Origin: Erysipelotrichaceae bacterium
GTDB lineage: Bacteria > Bacillota_I > Bacilli_A > Erysipelotrichales > Erysipelotrichaceae
DNA: 60,534 bases
Direction: 5' to 3'
NCBI GenBank assembly: GCA_017539105.1
Contig: JAFYHQ010000028.1
Span: forward strand, 1 to 60,534
The position numbers and the translations under genes are program-made. The notes below the pieces were generated by a model. It ran no database searches. It had not been told where the DNA came from and worked only from the letters and a program-made list of their open reading frames with translations. This document shows positions 1-9,945 of this stretch, piece after piece. Each line of letters starts with the position of its first letter. Position 1 is the first letter of the stretch.

Positions 1-554
1 CTGGAGGACGTGCCTGTTGTTATGCCGTTCTCGTAGGCCCATAATACTGCTTTATAGAAGAACTTGTCTTCTGTCACATCGCTGAAAGGATTGCTTCCTT
101 CCGGTTCAGGGCATCCTACCGCTCTCCACAGGAAGGTGACTACCTGTCCTCTGGTACAGTTGTCATTGGGAGAGAACTTGGTACCGCTTGTGCCTGTAGT
201 AATACCATTATCGAATGCCCAGTAGACGGGATCAAAGAAGTACTTGCTGCTTTCTGCCACATCGGTGAAGAGGACTCTTACCTCAATGGAATCGGTATAT
301 CCCGTATTCTGCTCTGTCGCGGTGATTGTTACGATGCCTGCCTTGTGCGCAAATATAATCGCATTGTTCGAGACTTCCGCGATCGAAGGATCGGAAGTGC
401 TCCATCTGATGGTCTGGGTGCTGTTGTGAACGGTAAGCTGGGCGGTTTCCCCTGCCACGACATATTCCAGTGGATCGATACTGAAGATATCGGTCCTTGT
501 CCATTTGCCGGACCACTCCTGCGCATTGTCCGGATACTGCTGCTGAAGCTCCGT
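1..554 (-). pseudogene. C-terminal Ig-like and SLH segment of the surface protein, cut by window edge
   Basis: Reading on past the TAA at 555-557 in the same frame gives an uninterrupted sequence to the left edge. It has a Big_2-like Ig domain (IDPLEYVVAGETAQLTV ... WSTSDPSIAEVS ... AGIVTITA) at about 270-500. Two S-layer homology repeats follow, the first near 105-275 (LFTDVAES...YFFDPVYWAFDNG...FSPNDNCTRGQVVTFLWRA) and the second from about 100 to the edge (NPFSDVTEDKFFYKAVLWAYENG). SLH repeats usually bind secondary wall polymers, so this would be the anchor of the surface protein. No start codon with a ribosome binding site follows the stop, so this part is probably not translated alone. 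The gene continues beyond position 1. Confidence 0.7.
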
Positions 555-2384
555 TTACGTCTTCAGCAGATCGGGGTCCTCATGGGACCAGTGCCCGATC
601 GGAAGCATGGCGTCTTCGCGCCATAAAGTGAAACCCGGACCCAGGACCACCTCCGTGAGGGAGGAACACATCCTGAACATTTCCGTCATCCTGCCGATCA
701 CATCCTCGTCCAGGATATGAGACGTATCGAAATTGCTGATATCCAGATTGGCAAGAGAGGTGCAGCCGTCGAACATCCTGTACATCGAGGTGGTGCACGG
801 CGTTTTGAAATGGCTCAGATCGAGCGAAGTCAAAGAGGAGCAGCCCATGAACATCCCGTTCATCTGCAGCACTTTGTCCGTTCTAAAGGAGCTGATGTCC
901 AGCGAACTTAACGAGGAGCAGTTGATGAACATGCAGTTGATGTATTCGGCATTCGAGGTATCGAACTGTCTCAGGTCTAGCTCCGTTAAGGAAGAGCAGC
1001 CATCGAACAGGAAGCTGAACCCATCGGTGACGCTGGTGTCAAAGCCGGACGCATCGAAGGACTCGAGGCTGCTGCAATCGTAGAACCATCCGACCATATC
1101 GTCCGGATGTATCGTGTATCCTTCCGCCACATAGGCCCTCTTGATCTGTTCGCGTCTTTCGTGCCATGGCATGTTCCAGGCATCGAGATTCAGCGATTCT
1201 ATATTCCCGTAGACATAGCCGTCATATTCATCGTCATTGATCGTGACCGTCTGATAGGAACCGTCTTCATAGTAGTCGCTGCTTCTGAAGAAGATGAAAT
1301 CTCCTTCATCGGTCAGAATGGCATAGGCTTCCGGCTCTTCCTCGATGACAGTAAGAGTGAGCTCATTTCCGTCTGCTGATACTGAATAATCGCTGTCATC
1401 GCTTGTGAAGTTCGAAATATAGTCCTTGCTGACGATTCCTGCAACTGAAGCTGTAAATATACCTGGATTTGCCATCGTTACGCCAATCGAAGCAGATGGA
1501 TCCAATGCAGCGCCTATCGTTATGACCTTGCCTGAGGCAAGATAAACATTTTCCGTCACTCCGTTTCTGACATTGTTCTGGATCTTTGCAGTTCCCGAAA
1601 CAGTAAACGGGGCTGAAGTGCTGCCAGTAAACAGACCATTGGTATCGGTGAGCCCTGATATTTCTCCGCCTGTCATCGTAAAACTGCAGTTGCTGTTAAA
1701 TCGAATTGCGCCATGACTTGCCGTACCGGTGATCTTGCCTCCGTTCATTGTGAAACTGCAATCATCTGCACTCCAGAAATCAACAACAGGCGCACTGGTT
1801 GCATCGTTAGATAGGGTTCCGCCTTCCAGGATCAGATTGCCATTATGGGCCCAGATCAAACTTCCGCTTCTTTGGGCATTTACAGTAAACAAGCCTGTTT
1901 CAGATTGACTGCTGTCTTTGATTGTCAAGGTTGCTCTACAAAGAATTTCATAATCTCCGGTAGTAGCAAATTGATGGCCGTTAAGATCCAGGGTGTTCGT
2001 GTAGATGTGTTCGCGGTCACCGCCTGTCACTGTCACATCCTGCAGAAGCGTCAGTGTCGTGCCTTCAGTCCATGCGCTCATGGCACTGTTGATGTCTGTA
2101 TAATTTGTGACTGTTGATCCGTTAGTTATGCTTGCGACTGCTTCCATCTCCTTCTCAAACAAAGCATAAACCGTTTTTCTTCCGTCATTTGTGAATACAT
2201 ACGGATTATCGGAACTGATCAGATCAGCGATTGAATTACTGGTTGACCATCCGATAAACGTATAGTTTTCTGCGGGATTGGCTGTAAGGCTTTCAAGCGT
2301 GCCTTCAATGATAGTTGTCTGTATGTTGCTTGTTGTCTGTGGAACTCTATTATATATATATCGCTGTATGTTACTGTTCCGCAA
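555..2384 (-). pseudogene. Middle segment of broken surface protein (beta-helix and BspA-type LRRs)
   Basis: This frame continues the protein begun at 4168; its own apparent start has no ribosome binding site and lies inside the frameshift. It carries the rest of an InlB-like unit (TFIGWSTSNS...VYALFEKE), then repeats of the SFTMNGGKITG type. Its last third has BspA/DUF285 leucine-rich repeats such as CSSLTELDLRQFDTSN and CSSLSSLDISSFRTDK. It ends at a TAA (555-557), and the same frame continues at once with an Ig-like and SLH region. It is therefore the central part of one larger polypeptide, closed by a nonsense codon. BspA-type repeats are typical of host- or matrix-binding surface proteins of oral and gut bacteria. 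The alternative, a separate gene, is unlikely because it has no start signal. Confidence 0.7.
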
Positions 2385-4168
2385 CCGTATCCTTGATTAT
2401 TTGTCAGGTCATAGACTTTAAGTGTCAGGATACTTTCATAGATCGCATGTAAGGTCGTGTCTTTCGTAATGGCAGTGCCATTGAAATTGAAACCTCCATC
2501 CCACAAAGTATCATAGGTCAGATCGGCAGGTGCTACTTCATCCCACATCCGGAATCGAAGTCCGGTCGTGCTGTAATCGACAGCTTCTTCATAGTTTACC
2601 GGTTTTGCAGGTTTTGTGGCCTTTTCACCGCGTTCAACCGTTTGACTATCCGGAACCGGTGTGTAATGACCGCCCATTTCAAAGCTTACAGTATAGCTGG
2701 AAACCGGGAACTGAAGCATCTTATAGTCATACTTCTGTCCCGGATTGCTATTGACAGCGATCGCAGTCATGCCTTCCGTGCCTTCTGTATCTGCCCAGCC
2801 TGCGCCAGCGATAGAATTCTTCACTGTACCATCCACTGCTTTTCCGCTTCCGATGACGGTGACCGAGACCGCATTCTCACCGACCGTCAGGTCTCCGGTG
2901 ATCCCTCGGCAATTGTTGCTGCTGCCGATGCCTACGGCTATAAGAGTGCCGCCGTTGATCGTTACGCTCCCCTGGATTCCATAGCTGTTATAATTCTCAG
3001 GATAATTCACTATGGCATTTACGGTACCGCCGTTGATCGTTACGCCATGTCTTGCGTTTATGTCTTTAAAATGATTATCGATCGTACCGCCATTGATGAT
3101 CAGCTCATTATTGGCATAAAGGCCGGCACTGACGGTAACAGTGCCGCTGATCGTTAAGCTGCCATTGGAAAAAATATCACCAAGAGAACCTGAAACCGTT
3201 ATGGAACCATTTCCGGAAATAGTTAAATCCTTGTTTTCTCTCTGACTTTGGATACCAAACGGAAAATTATTGATTACTGAGTTTCCTTCCAATACAATAT
3301 TCAATGCATTTGCGCCGCTATACACAATACCATAATCGCCGCTTCCTGTAGTGATACTTGCGTTATCCAGAGTCAGGGTGTTGGTGTCTGCATCATAGCT
3401 CACCGTAACGGTATCAGCGCTAGTGATGTTCGAAGCGTTTGCACTTGTCACTCTAGTGCCGGCGACCCAGAGAGGATATTCAACCACATTCCATTTCGCC
3501 CAGAATTCCTTATCTCCTGTATCTGCCGCTGAAATGACTGATACAGGTGTTCCAGTCAGGTCTTCGTTGTCATACCATCCGCCAAAAGCAAAACCGTCTT
3601 TCGTTATATCCGTCGGAAGTGTAGCTCCTGTCCCATATGTATAGCTGGTAATATTTCCGGAATGAATCGTTCCGCCGTTTGTATTTAATGTTACACTATA
3701 TGTCTCTTCCATAACAGTAACAGTAACTGCTGTCACATAGTAGTGGTCGCTGTTACTGTAACAATAAATCAGGGTTGATGACCGATTGAGGTTTGAAAAC
3801 GTTACGACACTCTCGTTTTCAGAATCCCAGTTATTATTGCTATCTCTTCGAATCCAGCTTTTATCATTCGTCGAATCTGAAGATAATGTGACGGACACTT
3901 CTTGCAATTTTGCTCCTTCCGGAGCTGTTATCGTCATAGTCTTGCCGCTTTTTGTGCCATTAAGATGAACGGTATTGTTAGCCAGTATTTCGCTGCAAGA
4001 TATCACAATGCCATCTTTCGTGTATTCGTTTCCGCTTGGCGTATCTGTGCCGAAATCGATTGTTACACTATTTGTTGCATGCACGGTTTGAACAAATGCC
4101 GGCATCATGGTAATAACCAATGCGAATGCCAGCAACAGATTCAATAATTTAAACTTCGTTTTTTTCAT
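2219..4168 (-). CDS. N-terminal segment of broken SLH/BspA-type surface protein
   Basis: This is the readable first part (649 codons) of a large secreted wall protein. Residues 1-32 form a signal peptide (MKKTKF..., hydrophobic core, cleavage after VHA). Around residues 163-235 is an InlB B-repeat-like unit ending GGWYDNEDL...FWAKW. Residues 240-490 carry short repeats of the ITINGGTV and LTISGNGS type that suggest a beta-helix. A good ribosome binding site (AAAAAGGAG) precedes the ATG. The homologous protein sequence leaves this frame at a (TA)n tract near 2351-2361; after it this frame gives about 40 codons of unrelated sequence and stops. Removing one TA unit joins it to the 555-2384 segment. 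Known from the families: such proteins are adhesins or wall-bound surface proteins. Inference: the gene is switched off or decayed in this genome. Confidence 0.75.
   Translation of the reverse strand: MKKTKFKLLNLLLAFALVITMMPAFVQTVHATNSVTIDFGTDTPSGNEYTKDGIVISCSEILANNTVHLNGTKSGKTMTITAPEGAKLQEVSVTLSSDSTNDKSWIRRDSNNNWDSENESVVTFSNLNRSSTLIYCYSNSDHYYVTAVTVTVMEETYSVTLNTNGGTIHSGNITSYTYGTGATLPTDITKDGFAFGGWYDNEDLTGTPVSVISAADTGDKEFWAKWNVVEYPLWVAGTRVTSANASNITSADTVTVSYDADTNTLTLDNASITTGSGDYGIVYSGANALNIVLEGNSVINNFPFGIQSQRENKDLTISGNGSITVSGSLGDIFSNGSLTISGTVTVSAGLYANNELIINGGTIDNHFKDINARHGVTINGGTVNAIVNYPENYNSYGIQGSVTINGGTLIAVGIGSSNNCRGITGDLTVGENAVSVTVIGSGKAVDGTVKNSIAGAGWADTEGTEGMTAIAVNSNPGQKYDYKMLQFPVSSYTVSFEMGGHYTPVPDSQTVERGEKATKPAKPVNYEEAVDYSTTGLRFRMWDEVAPADLTYDTLWDGGFNFNGTAITKDTTLHAIYESILTLKVYDLTNNQGYGCGTVTYSDIYIIEFHRQQATYRQLSLKARLKALQPIPQKTIRLSDGQPVIQSLI
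2351..2361. repeat. (TA)5.5 dinucleotide tract at frameshift point
   Basis: The alternating TA run sits exactly where the reading frame of the surface protein must change. With the present length the frame runs D-I-Y-I-I-E-F and soon stops. With one TA fewer (or two more) it runs D-I-Y-N-R-V-P and continues through the InlB-like and BspA regions. Dinucleotide runs inside surface genes are classic slippage sites, but this one is short. Confidence 0.7.
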
Positions 4169-4313
4169 GATGGAAACAGCTCCTTTTTAATGGTTTATAT
4201 TATTCTTGCAAATTACATACTCTTTGATTGTCGTTCTGCATTATTCGCATAACAAACACTTCTGAGCATCCTCATCTTGCATCTACTGTCTTTATTTTAT
4301 CGCATTTCCTGCC

Positions 4314-4341
4314 ATTATAGATATTTCATTCCGGGAATGTA
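4314..4341 (-). promoter_or_regulatory. Candidate promoter with overlapping palindrome upstream of surface protein
   Basis: The 222 bases between the surface gene and dusB hold a TATAAT (4314-4319) with a weak -35, TACATT (4336-4341), at 16 nt spacing. A 13-base inverted repeat, CATTCCGGGAATG (4327-4339), overlaps the spacer and the -35, as an operator would. The start codon is about 150 nt downstream, leaving a long leader with nothing else recognisable. No strong terminator was seen after dusB. Confidence 0.35.
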
Positions 4342-4390
4342 CGGTTCTGTGACAAGGCATATCAAAGGAACTCGCGGATGGAAAGATTTT

Positions 4391-5377
4391 TTAAATCAAC
4401 TGTTCCTTCTGGATCAAGAATCCGCGGTATTCTTCAATGATGTTTTCCAGGTCGTCATAGGTTCTGATCTGATTGAGCCTGGCTTTATAAGATGCGGCTC
4501 CATACATGCCTGTGAGGTAATGAGGAGCGAGTCCCCGCATCTGCGAGAGCGCGTTCTTTTCGCCATAGAGACCGATCAACTTTTTCGCATGGATCAGGCA
4601 GTAATCCAGTTTATCCGAAGCATCATATTTTCCGGTTTCATGGCCATGGAGATGATCGTCAATCTGTTTCAGCAAGAACGGATTGCCTACCAGGGCACGG
4701 CCGATCATCACGGCATCGCAGCCTGTTTCATCAAGCATACGCTGAAAGTCTTCCACGCTCTTGACATCGCCGTTTCCTATGACAGGAATGGACAGATTCT
4801 CTTTCAGGATCCGGATATGGGACCAGTCTGCCAGCCCTTCGTACATCTGCGAACGGGTACGGGCATGCAAAGCGATCAGACGGACACCCGCATCTTCCAG
4901 CTTCTTCGCAAGCGAGACGTAATTCATATGCTGAAGATCCCAGCCCAGTCGCATCTTGACGGTTACCGGTTTGGAAACATGTTTTACGACTTCTTTGACG
5001 ATCTCAACGGTATGTTCCTCATCTTTCATCATCGCCGATCCCGCTCCGGTCTTGACGACCTTGCTGACGGGGCAGCCCATATTGATGTCGATCAGGTCGC
5101 AATTCGTTTCTCTGTCAAGAACCTGGGCGGCATAGACCATCGTATTCACATCGCTTCCGAACAGCTGCAAAGAAACCGGATGATGTTCATTCCCTATCTT
5201 CAGCATGTCCATGGTTTTATTGTTCCGGTAGTAGATCGCTTTATCGGAAACCATCTCGGTATACACCAGCCCCGCTCCGAATTCAAAGCACAGCTCACGG
5301 AACGCCTCGTTGCTGATGCCAGCCATCGGCGCGACGATCAATCGCTCCTTGATCTCGACCTCATTTATTTTTAGCAT
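4391..5377 (-). CDS. dusB: tRNA-dihydrouridine synthase, DusB type
   Basis: FMN-dependent enzyme that reduces uridines in the D-loop of tRNA with NADPH. The TIM-barrel start VAPMAGISNEAFRELC binds FMN. The catalytic cysteine lies in DINMGCPVSKVVKTGAG, and GADW- and VIGNGDV-type motifs follow in HARTRSQMYEGLADW and IPVIGNGDV. The length of 328 residues is normal for the family. Its start overlaps the end of hslO by 17 nt, so the two are translated from one message. dusB next to hslO and ftsH is a common order in Bacillota. Which uridine it modifies cannot be told from sequence alone; DusB is the usual paralogue in this position. Confidence 0.92.
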   Translation of the reverse strand: MLKINEVEIKERLIVAPMAGISNEAFRELCFEFGAGLVYTEMVSDKAIYYRNNKTMDMLKIGNEHHPVSLQLFGSDVNTMVYAAQVLDRETNCDLIDINMGCPVSKVVKTGAGSAMMKDEEHTVEIVKEVVKHVSKPVTVKMRLGWDLQHMNYVSLAKKLEDAGVRLIALHARTRSQMYEGLADWSHIRILKENLSIPVIGNGDVKSVEDFQRMLDETGCDAVMIGRALVGNPFLLKQIDDHLHGHETGKYDASDKLDYCLIHAKKLIGLYGEKNALSQMRGLAPHYLTGMYGAASYKARLNQIRTYDDLENIIEEYRGFLIQKEQLI

Positions 5378-6233
5378 AACTCATTACCGTTTTTATATCG
5401 TTTTCATCGAAACAATACGTCTTATCGCAGAATTCGCATTTGATTTCCAGTTCTTTCTCTTTTGCGATCTCTTGCAGGTCTTCTTTCGATAATGTCAGAA
5501 GATTGCGCAGGAAGCGTTCTTTCGAACAGTCGCAATGGTAACAGGCGTATTCTTCTTTCAGTACAACGAAATCATCAAAGAGGCTGCTCATATATGCATA
5601 CAAGTCGTCATTGCGCTCCAGAACGGCTGAAATCGGCTCCAGTTTGAGATTTTCAAGATAACGGATATCTTCTTCCTCGTGATCCGGAAGCAGTTCGATA
5701 ATCATCGCTCCCGCGGATTTCACGCTGTCGTCAGAGTCTACCAAAACCCCTACCGCGACAATGGAAGGAACCTGCTCCGAAATCAGGAAATAATAAGCGA
5801 AATCATCGCCGATCTCCCCGCTTTGCAGATGGACTTCGGAAGTATAATTCTGTTTCAGCTTCAGATTCTTGGTGACTTTCAGATAGCCATCCGTACCTAC
5901 CGCCAAACCTACCGCAAGCTTATGCGAATCGGGATAAGTCTCATAGATATGGGGATTCCCGCAGAATCCCTTGATCCTGCCATTGCTTTGTCCGACGCAA
6001 AGGATGGTTCCGATCGGACCATTCCCATTGATCGTGACCGTGACGACTTCTTCATCGTCTTTCTGTCTCAACGCCATTAATGCGGTAACTGCCAACGTAC
6101 GACCCAAAGCGGCACACGAAGTCGGCCAGAGATCATGAAGCGTTCTGGCCTTCTCGACCATTTCTTTCGCATTCAGGATGCTTACACGCACATGTCCGTT
6201 TCTGGCAGTACCGATCAGTACATTCTTTTTCAT
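5361..6233 (-). CDS. hslO: Redox-regulated chaperone Hsp33
   Basis: Cytosolic holdase chaperone switched on by oxidation. The N-terminal substrate-binding domain contains the conserved stretch from LWPTSCAALGRT to GNGPIGTILC. The C-terminal redox switch keeps four zinc-binding cysteines, here in a CHCDC group (YACYHCDCSKERF) and a CEFC group (IKCEFCDKTYCF). The total of 290 residues matches the family. The ribosome binding site TAGGTG precedes the ATG at 6233. It lies just after the ftsH terminator and overlaps dusB by 17 nt, so it may start a two-gene unit or live on read-through. No separate promoter was clear. Confidence 0.95.
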   Translation of the reverse strand: MKKNVLIGTARNGHVRVSILNAKEMVEKARTLHDLWPTSCAALGRTLAVTALMALRQKDDEEVVTVTINGNGPIGTILCVGQSNGRIKGFCGNPHIYETYPDSHKLAVGLAVGTDGYLKVTKNLKLKQNYTSEVHLQSGEIGDDFAYYFLISEQVPSIVAVGVLVDSDDSVKSAGAMIIELLPDHEEEDIRYLENLKLEPISAVLERNDDLYAYMSSLFDDFVVLKEEYACYHCDCSKERFLRNLLTLSKEDLQEIAKEKELEIKCEFCDKTYCFDENDIKTVMSYAKNK

Positions 6234-6248
6234 ATGTTCACCTATAGG

Positions 6249-6275
6249 AAAAAACGACTTATTTTGTCGTTTTTT
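6249..6275 (-). terminator. Intrinsic terminator of ftsH
   Basis: Ten-base stem AAAAAACGAC / GTCGTTTTTT with loop AAAATAA, ending in a T run on the minus strand. The ftsH stop codon TAA (6259-6261) forms part of the loop. Confidence 0.75.
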
Positions 6276-8178
6276 TCGTCTCTTTCTTTTTGGTATCTGT
6301 CTTCTTTGCAGGTTTGGCAGCCGTTTTCTTTGGCGCTTTCTTCTGCGATTTATGATGTTCCTTGATCAGTTCATCGATCTCTTCCGCTGTCAGAGTTTCC
6401 TTATCGATCAGCGTTTCCGCAATCAGGATCAGATCATCCTTGTTTTCTTTGATGATCCTGCGGGCATGTTCATGACAGGAATCGATGATCTTACGCACTT
6501 CCGTATCGATCTCATATGCGACCTGGCTGGAAGCGTTCGATGGCGAAGCATAGTCTCTGCCTAAGAAAACAGAATCGTTTCCGCCATTGTACTGGATCGG
6601 TCCCAGATCGGACATGCCATAAGTCGTAACCATGTCTTTTGCCAGATTTGTCGCCGCCTGGATATCTCCGGAAGCTCCGGTGGTGATATCATCGAAGAAG
6701 ATTTCTTCCGCGGAACGTCCGCCCATGTAACAGGTGATCGTATCCAGAAGTTCCCTGCGGGAATTGAGGATCTTTTCCTTACGAGGGGTGATCAGGTTGT
6801 AGCCTCCCGCATTGCCGCGCGGAATGATCGTGACTTTCTGAACTACGGCGCCATCCGGCAGATTCAGTCCTACGATCGCATGACCCGCTTCATGATAAGC
6901 GACAAGCTTTTTCGTATATTCATCATAGGTACGCGATTTCTTGGCAGGGCCCATCATGACACGATCGATCGCTTCATCGATCTGTTCGATATTGATCTGC
7001 TCCTTGTTTTCTCTGACGGCCAGGATCGCCGCTTCATTCAGCACATTCTCCAGATCGGCACCCGAGAAACCGGGGGTACGTTTTGCCAAGGCTGCCAGAT
7101 CCACATCCGGAGCCAGTTTCTTGTTGCGGGCATGGACTTTAAGGATCATTTCGCGTCCCTTCTGGTCAGGCAGGGATACCGTGATCTGCCGATCGAAACG
7201 TCCGGGTCTCAGCAAGGCAGGGTCCAGGACATCGGGACGGTTTGTTGCGGCAATGACGATGATGCCGGAATTATCTTGCATGCCATCCAGTTCGACCAGA
7301 AGCTGGTTCAAGGTCTGTTCCCTTTCATCATGGCCTCCGCCCAAGCCTGCGCCTCTCTGGCGTCCTACCGCATCGATCTCATCGATAAAGATCATGCATG
7401 GAGCAGTCTTTTTCGCTCTCGCAAACATGTCTCTGACACGGCTCGCGCCGACACCGACAAACATTTCCACGAAGTCGGAACCGGAAATGGAATAGAATGG
7501 CACATTCGCTTCGCCTGCGACTGCTTTTGCCAGCAATGTCTTACCTGTACCTGGCTGACCGACCATAAGGATGCCTTTCGGGATCCTGGCACCCATTCTG
7601 GAGAAACGTTTCGGATTCCGCAGGTATTCAATGATCTCCTGCATCTCCTGCTTCTCTTCGTCGCAGCCTGCCACATCGCTGAATCTTACTCGGATATTGT
7701 CTTCCAGATGCGCTCTGGATTTTGAGAAATCAAAGGCCTGCTTATTGGAGTTCATGCCTCCCATCCGATTCATGATGATCACGCCGATGACCGCAAAAGC
7801 GATCAGCGGCAGTACGGAACTGACGATCTCCAGAAGGTAATTCGAAGCATTTGCATCGACGAAGGTCACATTGTCGACATCCTTGAGTTCTTCCATCAGT
7901 TCATCGACTGTTTTTTCCGTATTCGGAATGATGGATTTGAACTGATACGTTCCATTCTTTTCTTCATATACGCCGGTAATGGTCATCGTATTGTAGTCGA
8001 CCGTGACTTTGACGGAATCGATATCCTTGGTCTTTATCAGCTGATTCAGCTGTTTATAATCCAGTTCAGTATTCGTATACCGGTTCGGATTCGAAAAGAC
8101 CATCATCATCAGAAAGACGGAGACGATCAGATATGGAATCAGATTCAGCAACGATCGGTTGTTATTGTTATTGTTCAT
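6259..8178 (-). CDS. ftsH: ATP-dependent zinc metalloprotease FtsH
   Basis: Membrane-bound AAA+ protease that degrades misfolded membrane proteins and regulators as a hexamer. The first membrane segment lies at about residues 12-28, an extracytoplasmic part follows, and a second segment lies at about 113-136. Walker A is GQPGTGKT (207-214), Walker B is CMIFIDEID (261-269), and the second region of homology reads [19 protein letters not shown]. The zinc site is HEAGH (429-433). The tail from about residue 605 is rich in lysine, threonine and alanine. The length of 639 is typical. It follows hpt with only 3 nt between them and ends at a strong terminator, closing the ychF-tilS-hpt-ftsH run. Confidence 0.97.
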   Translation of the reverse strand: MNNNNNNRSLLNLIPYLIVSVFLMMMVFSNPNRYTNTELDYKQLNQLIKTKDIDSVKVTVDYNTMTITGVYEEKNGTYQFKSIIPNTEKTVDELMEELKDVDNVTFVDANASNYLLEIVSSVLPLIAFAVIGVIIMNRMGGMNSNKQAFDFSKSRAHLEDNIRVRFSDVAGCDEEKQEMQEIIEYLRNPKRFSRMGARIPKGILMVGQPGTGKTLLAKAVAGEANVPFYSISGSDFVEMFVGVGASRVRDMFARAKKTAPCMIFIDEIDAVGRQRGAGLGGGHDEREQTLNQLLVELDGMQDNSGIIVIAATNRPDVLDPALLRPGRFDRQITVSLPDQKGREMILKVHARNKKLAPDVDLAALAKRTPGFSGADLENVLNEAAILAVRENKEQINIEQIDEAIDRVMMGPAKKSRTYDEYTKKLVAYHEAGHAIVGLNLPDGAVVQKVTIIPRGNAGGYNLITPRKEKILNSRRELLDTITCYMGGRSAEEIFFDDITTGASGDIQAATNLAKDMVTTYGMSDLGPIQYNGGNDSVFLGRDYASPSNASSQVAYEIDTEVRKIIDSCHEHARRIIKENKDDLILIAETLIDKETLTAEEIDELIKEHHKSQKKAPKKTAAKPAKKTDTKKKETKKTTK

Positions 8179-8181
8179 CTA

Positions 8182-8721
8182 TTATCCCTCGTAAAATTCT
8201 TCTTTCAATACGCCGACATACGGCAGGTTACGGTATTTCTGGTTGAAGTCCAGACCGAAACCGATGACAAATTTGTCTTCGACCGTAAATCCGACATATT
8301 CCGCCTGGATATCGACGATCCTGCGACTTGGTTTATCTAATAAGGAGACGACCTTCACGGATCTGGCTCCTTTGGAATACAGCAGTTCCTTGACTTTCAG
8401 CAAAGTCTTTCCGGTATCAACGATATCTTCCACGATCAGGACATCTTCTCCCTGAATGGAACGATCCAGGTCCTTAAGGATACGGACATCGCCCTGCGAT
8501 TCCGTTCCGGAATAGCTGGCAACCGCCATGAATTCGACTTCACAGTCGATCGAAATGTTCTTCATGAGTTCCGCCATGAAAGGGACCGAACCCTTCAGCA
8601 AGCCGACGATCACCAGATCCTTATCCGCATAATCCTCGGAGATCTGCGCGCCCAGTTCACGGCATCTCTCAACGATTTCTTCTTCACTGATCAAGACTTC
8701 TTTCACATCATCACTCATCAT
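8182..8721 (-). CDS. hpt: Hypoxanthine phosphoribosyltransferase
   Basis: Purine salvage enzyme that joins hypoxanthine (and often guanine) to PRPP to give IMP or GMP. The PRPP loop EDVLIVEDIVDTGKTL is intact, the flexible-loop region contains VASYSGT, and a base-binding region ends with VGFTVEDKFVIGFGLD. The 179-residue length is standard. GGAGG lies 10 nt before the start. The pair tilS-hpt followed by ftsH is a widely conserved gene order in Bacillota, and in some species TilS, HprT and FtsH are functionally linked. Substrate range between hypoxanthine and guanine cannot be fixed here. Confidence 0.95.
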   Translation of the reverse strand: MMSDDVKEVLISEEEIVERCRELGAQISEDYADKDLVIVGLLKGSVPFMAELMKNISIDCEVEFMAVASYSGTESQGDVRILKDLDRSIQGEDVLIVEDIVDTGKTLLKVKELLYSKGARSVKVVSLLDKPSRRIVDIQAEYVGFTVEDKFVIGFGLDFNQKYRNLPYVGVLKEEFYEG

Positions 8722-8742
8722 GGCACATAAACCTCCGTAATA

Positions 8743-9945
8743 CTATAATTTTATCACATATATACCAGGTTTTTGACTGTAATGATATATATCGCAGCCA
8801 AGTCCCGGAAGCAGGATGACTTCGTCTTTCCGGTTGAGAACGACCGGCCATGTGATCCGTTCTTTCAAAGGGATCTTGCGGTCGATGAAGAAACGATTGA
8901 TCTTCTTGGTGCCATAGCGCATAAGTATTTCATCGCCTGCTTTGGCATTCCTTATCGTGATCGGAAAGTCTTCTTCGGAAAGCGTCAAAGCTTCGACACT
9001 GTTTCCATAGAAACTGAGACGGAAATGCTCATATTCTCTTTCTTTAAGATCTTCCGGGGATTGGAATACATATTCATAATCTTGAGGAATCGCAAAGATA
9101 TCGACACTTCCATATTCTTTTGCCAGAATGGTTCCATCATCCCGCAATACGCATAGTTTCGTTTCCGTGAGCTGCTTTAGCATCTCTTCATAGTAACGCA
9201 GCGAATGTCCTGGAAATATCATACGCAGATGATCGATCAGATAAGGCAAAGCAAGAAATTCTTCCGCATCGTAATGATCACGGGCGTTCTCTTCGATGAT
9301 GTTCTGCTTTTCTTGCAGGCAACGGTTTTGTGATTCGATTTCTTCCACGATCTTTTCTTTTTCAGAATCATCCATCTGATCGACGATCTGATGCCGGATC
9401 CGGTTGCGTGCGTAACCGTTATGAAGATTCGATTCATCGATCCCATAAGGGATTTCATTCTCCTGACAGTACTTCAGCAACGCTTTCTTATCCATTTCCA
9501 GGAAAGGCCGAATGACTCTCGCTCCCTCGATGACCGTATCCTCAGCCAGTCCGTAATGACTGACACCAAGTTTCTTTTCCTTCTGCATCAGATAAGTCTC
9601 GATCAGGTCATCTTTATGATGTGCAACCATGACTGCTTCCAGATCGTTTTCTTTGCACAGCGACGCAAAAAAAGAATACCTCGCTTTACGGGCATAAGCC
9701 TGAAAGTTTCCTTCGACTTCATTGGAATACACATTCAAAAGATGAAAAGGAATCTGATGCTTTTCGCAATACTGCCTGACCAGTTTCTCATCCCGATCCG
9801 CGGTATCCCGTCTATGATAATTCACATGCGCGGCTTCCAGATAGTTTCCTGCTTTCCAAAGCACATCCAAAAGGGCCATCGAATCCGGACCACCCGATAC
9901 CGCTACCAGATATCTTCCTTTGAAGTTCTTCAGATCTGTCATCAA
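8743..9945 (-). CDS. tilS: tRNA(Ile)-lysidine synthase
   Basis: Adds lysine to C34 of the tRNA-Ile that reads AUA, changing its specificity from methionine to isoleucine. The N-type ATP pyrophosphatase loop is AVSGGPDSMALL near residue 16. The catalytic core includes VAHHKDDLIETYLM and later GYARNRIRH. The C-terminal part resembles the TilS substrate-binding domains (IPLKERITWPVVL ending in a GLGCDI-type strand). At 400 residues it is slightly shorter than the longest family members but complete. It overlaps the upstream ychF by 4 nt (ATGA), indicating translational coupling, and stands 21 nt before hpt. Confidence 0.93.
   Translation of the reverse strand: MMTDLKNFKGRYLVAVSGGPDSMALLDVLWKAGNYLEAAHVNYHRRDTADRDEKLVRQYCEKHQIPFHLLNVYSNEVEGNFQAYARKARYSFFASLCKENDLEAVMVAHHKDDLIETYLMQKEKKLGVSHYGLAEDTVIEGARVIRPFLEMDKKALLKYCQENEIPYGIDESNLHNGYARNRIRHQIVDQMDDSEKEKIVEEIESQNRCLQEKQNIIEENARDHYDAEEFLALPYLIDHLRMIFPGHSLRYYEEMLKQLTETKLCVLRDDGTILAKEYGSVDIFAIPQDYEYVFQSPEDLKEREYEHFRLSFYGNSVEALTLSEEDFPITIRNAKAGDEILMRYGTKKINRFFIDRKIPLKERITWPVVLNRKDEVILLPGLGCDIYHYSQKPGIYVIKL

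Noticed and set aside
4277-5374. Long plus-strand open frame of 365 codons opposite dusB
   Set aside because: It is antisense to dusB, which has all family motifs; the plus frame has no recognisable domain and no ribosome binding site.
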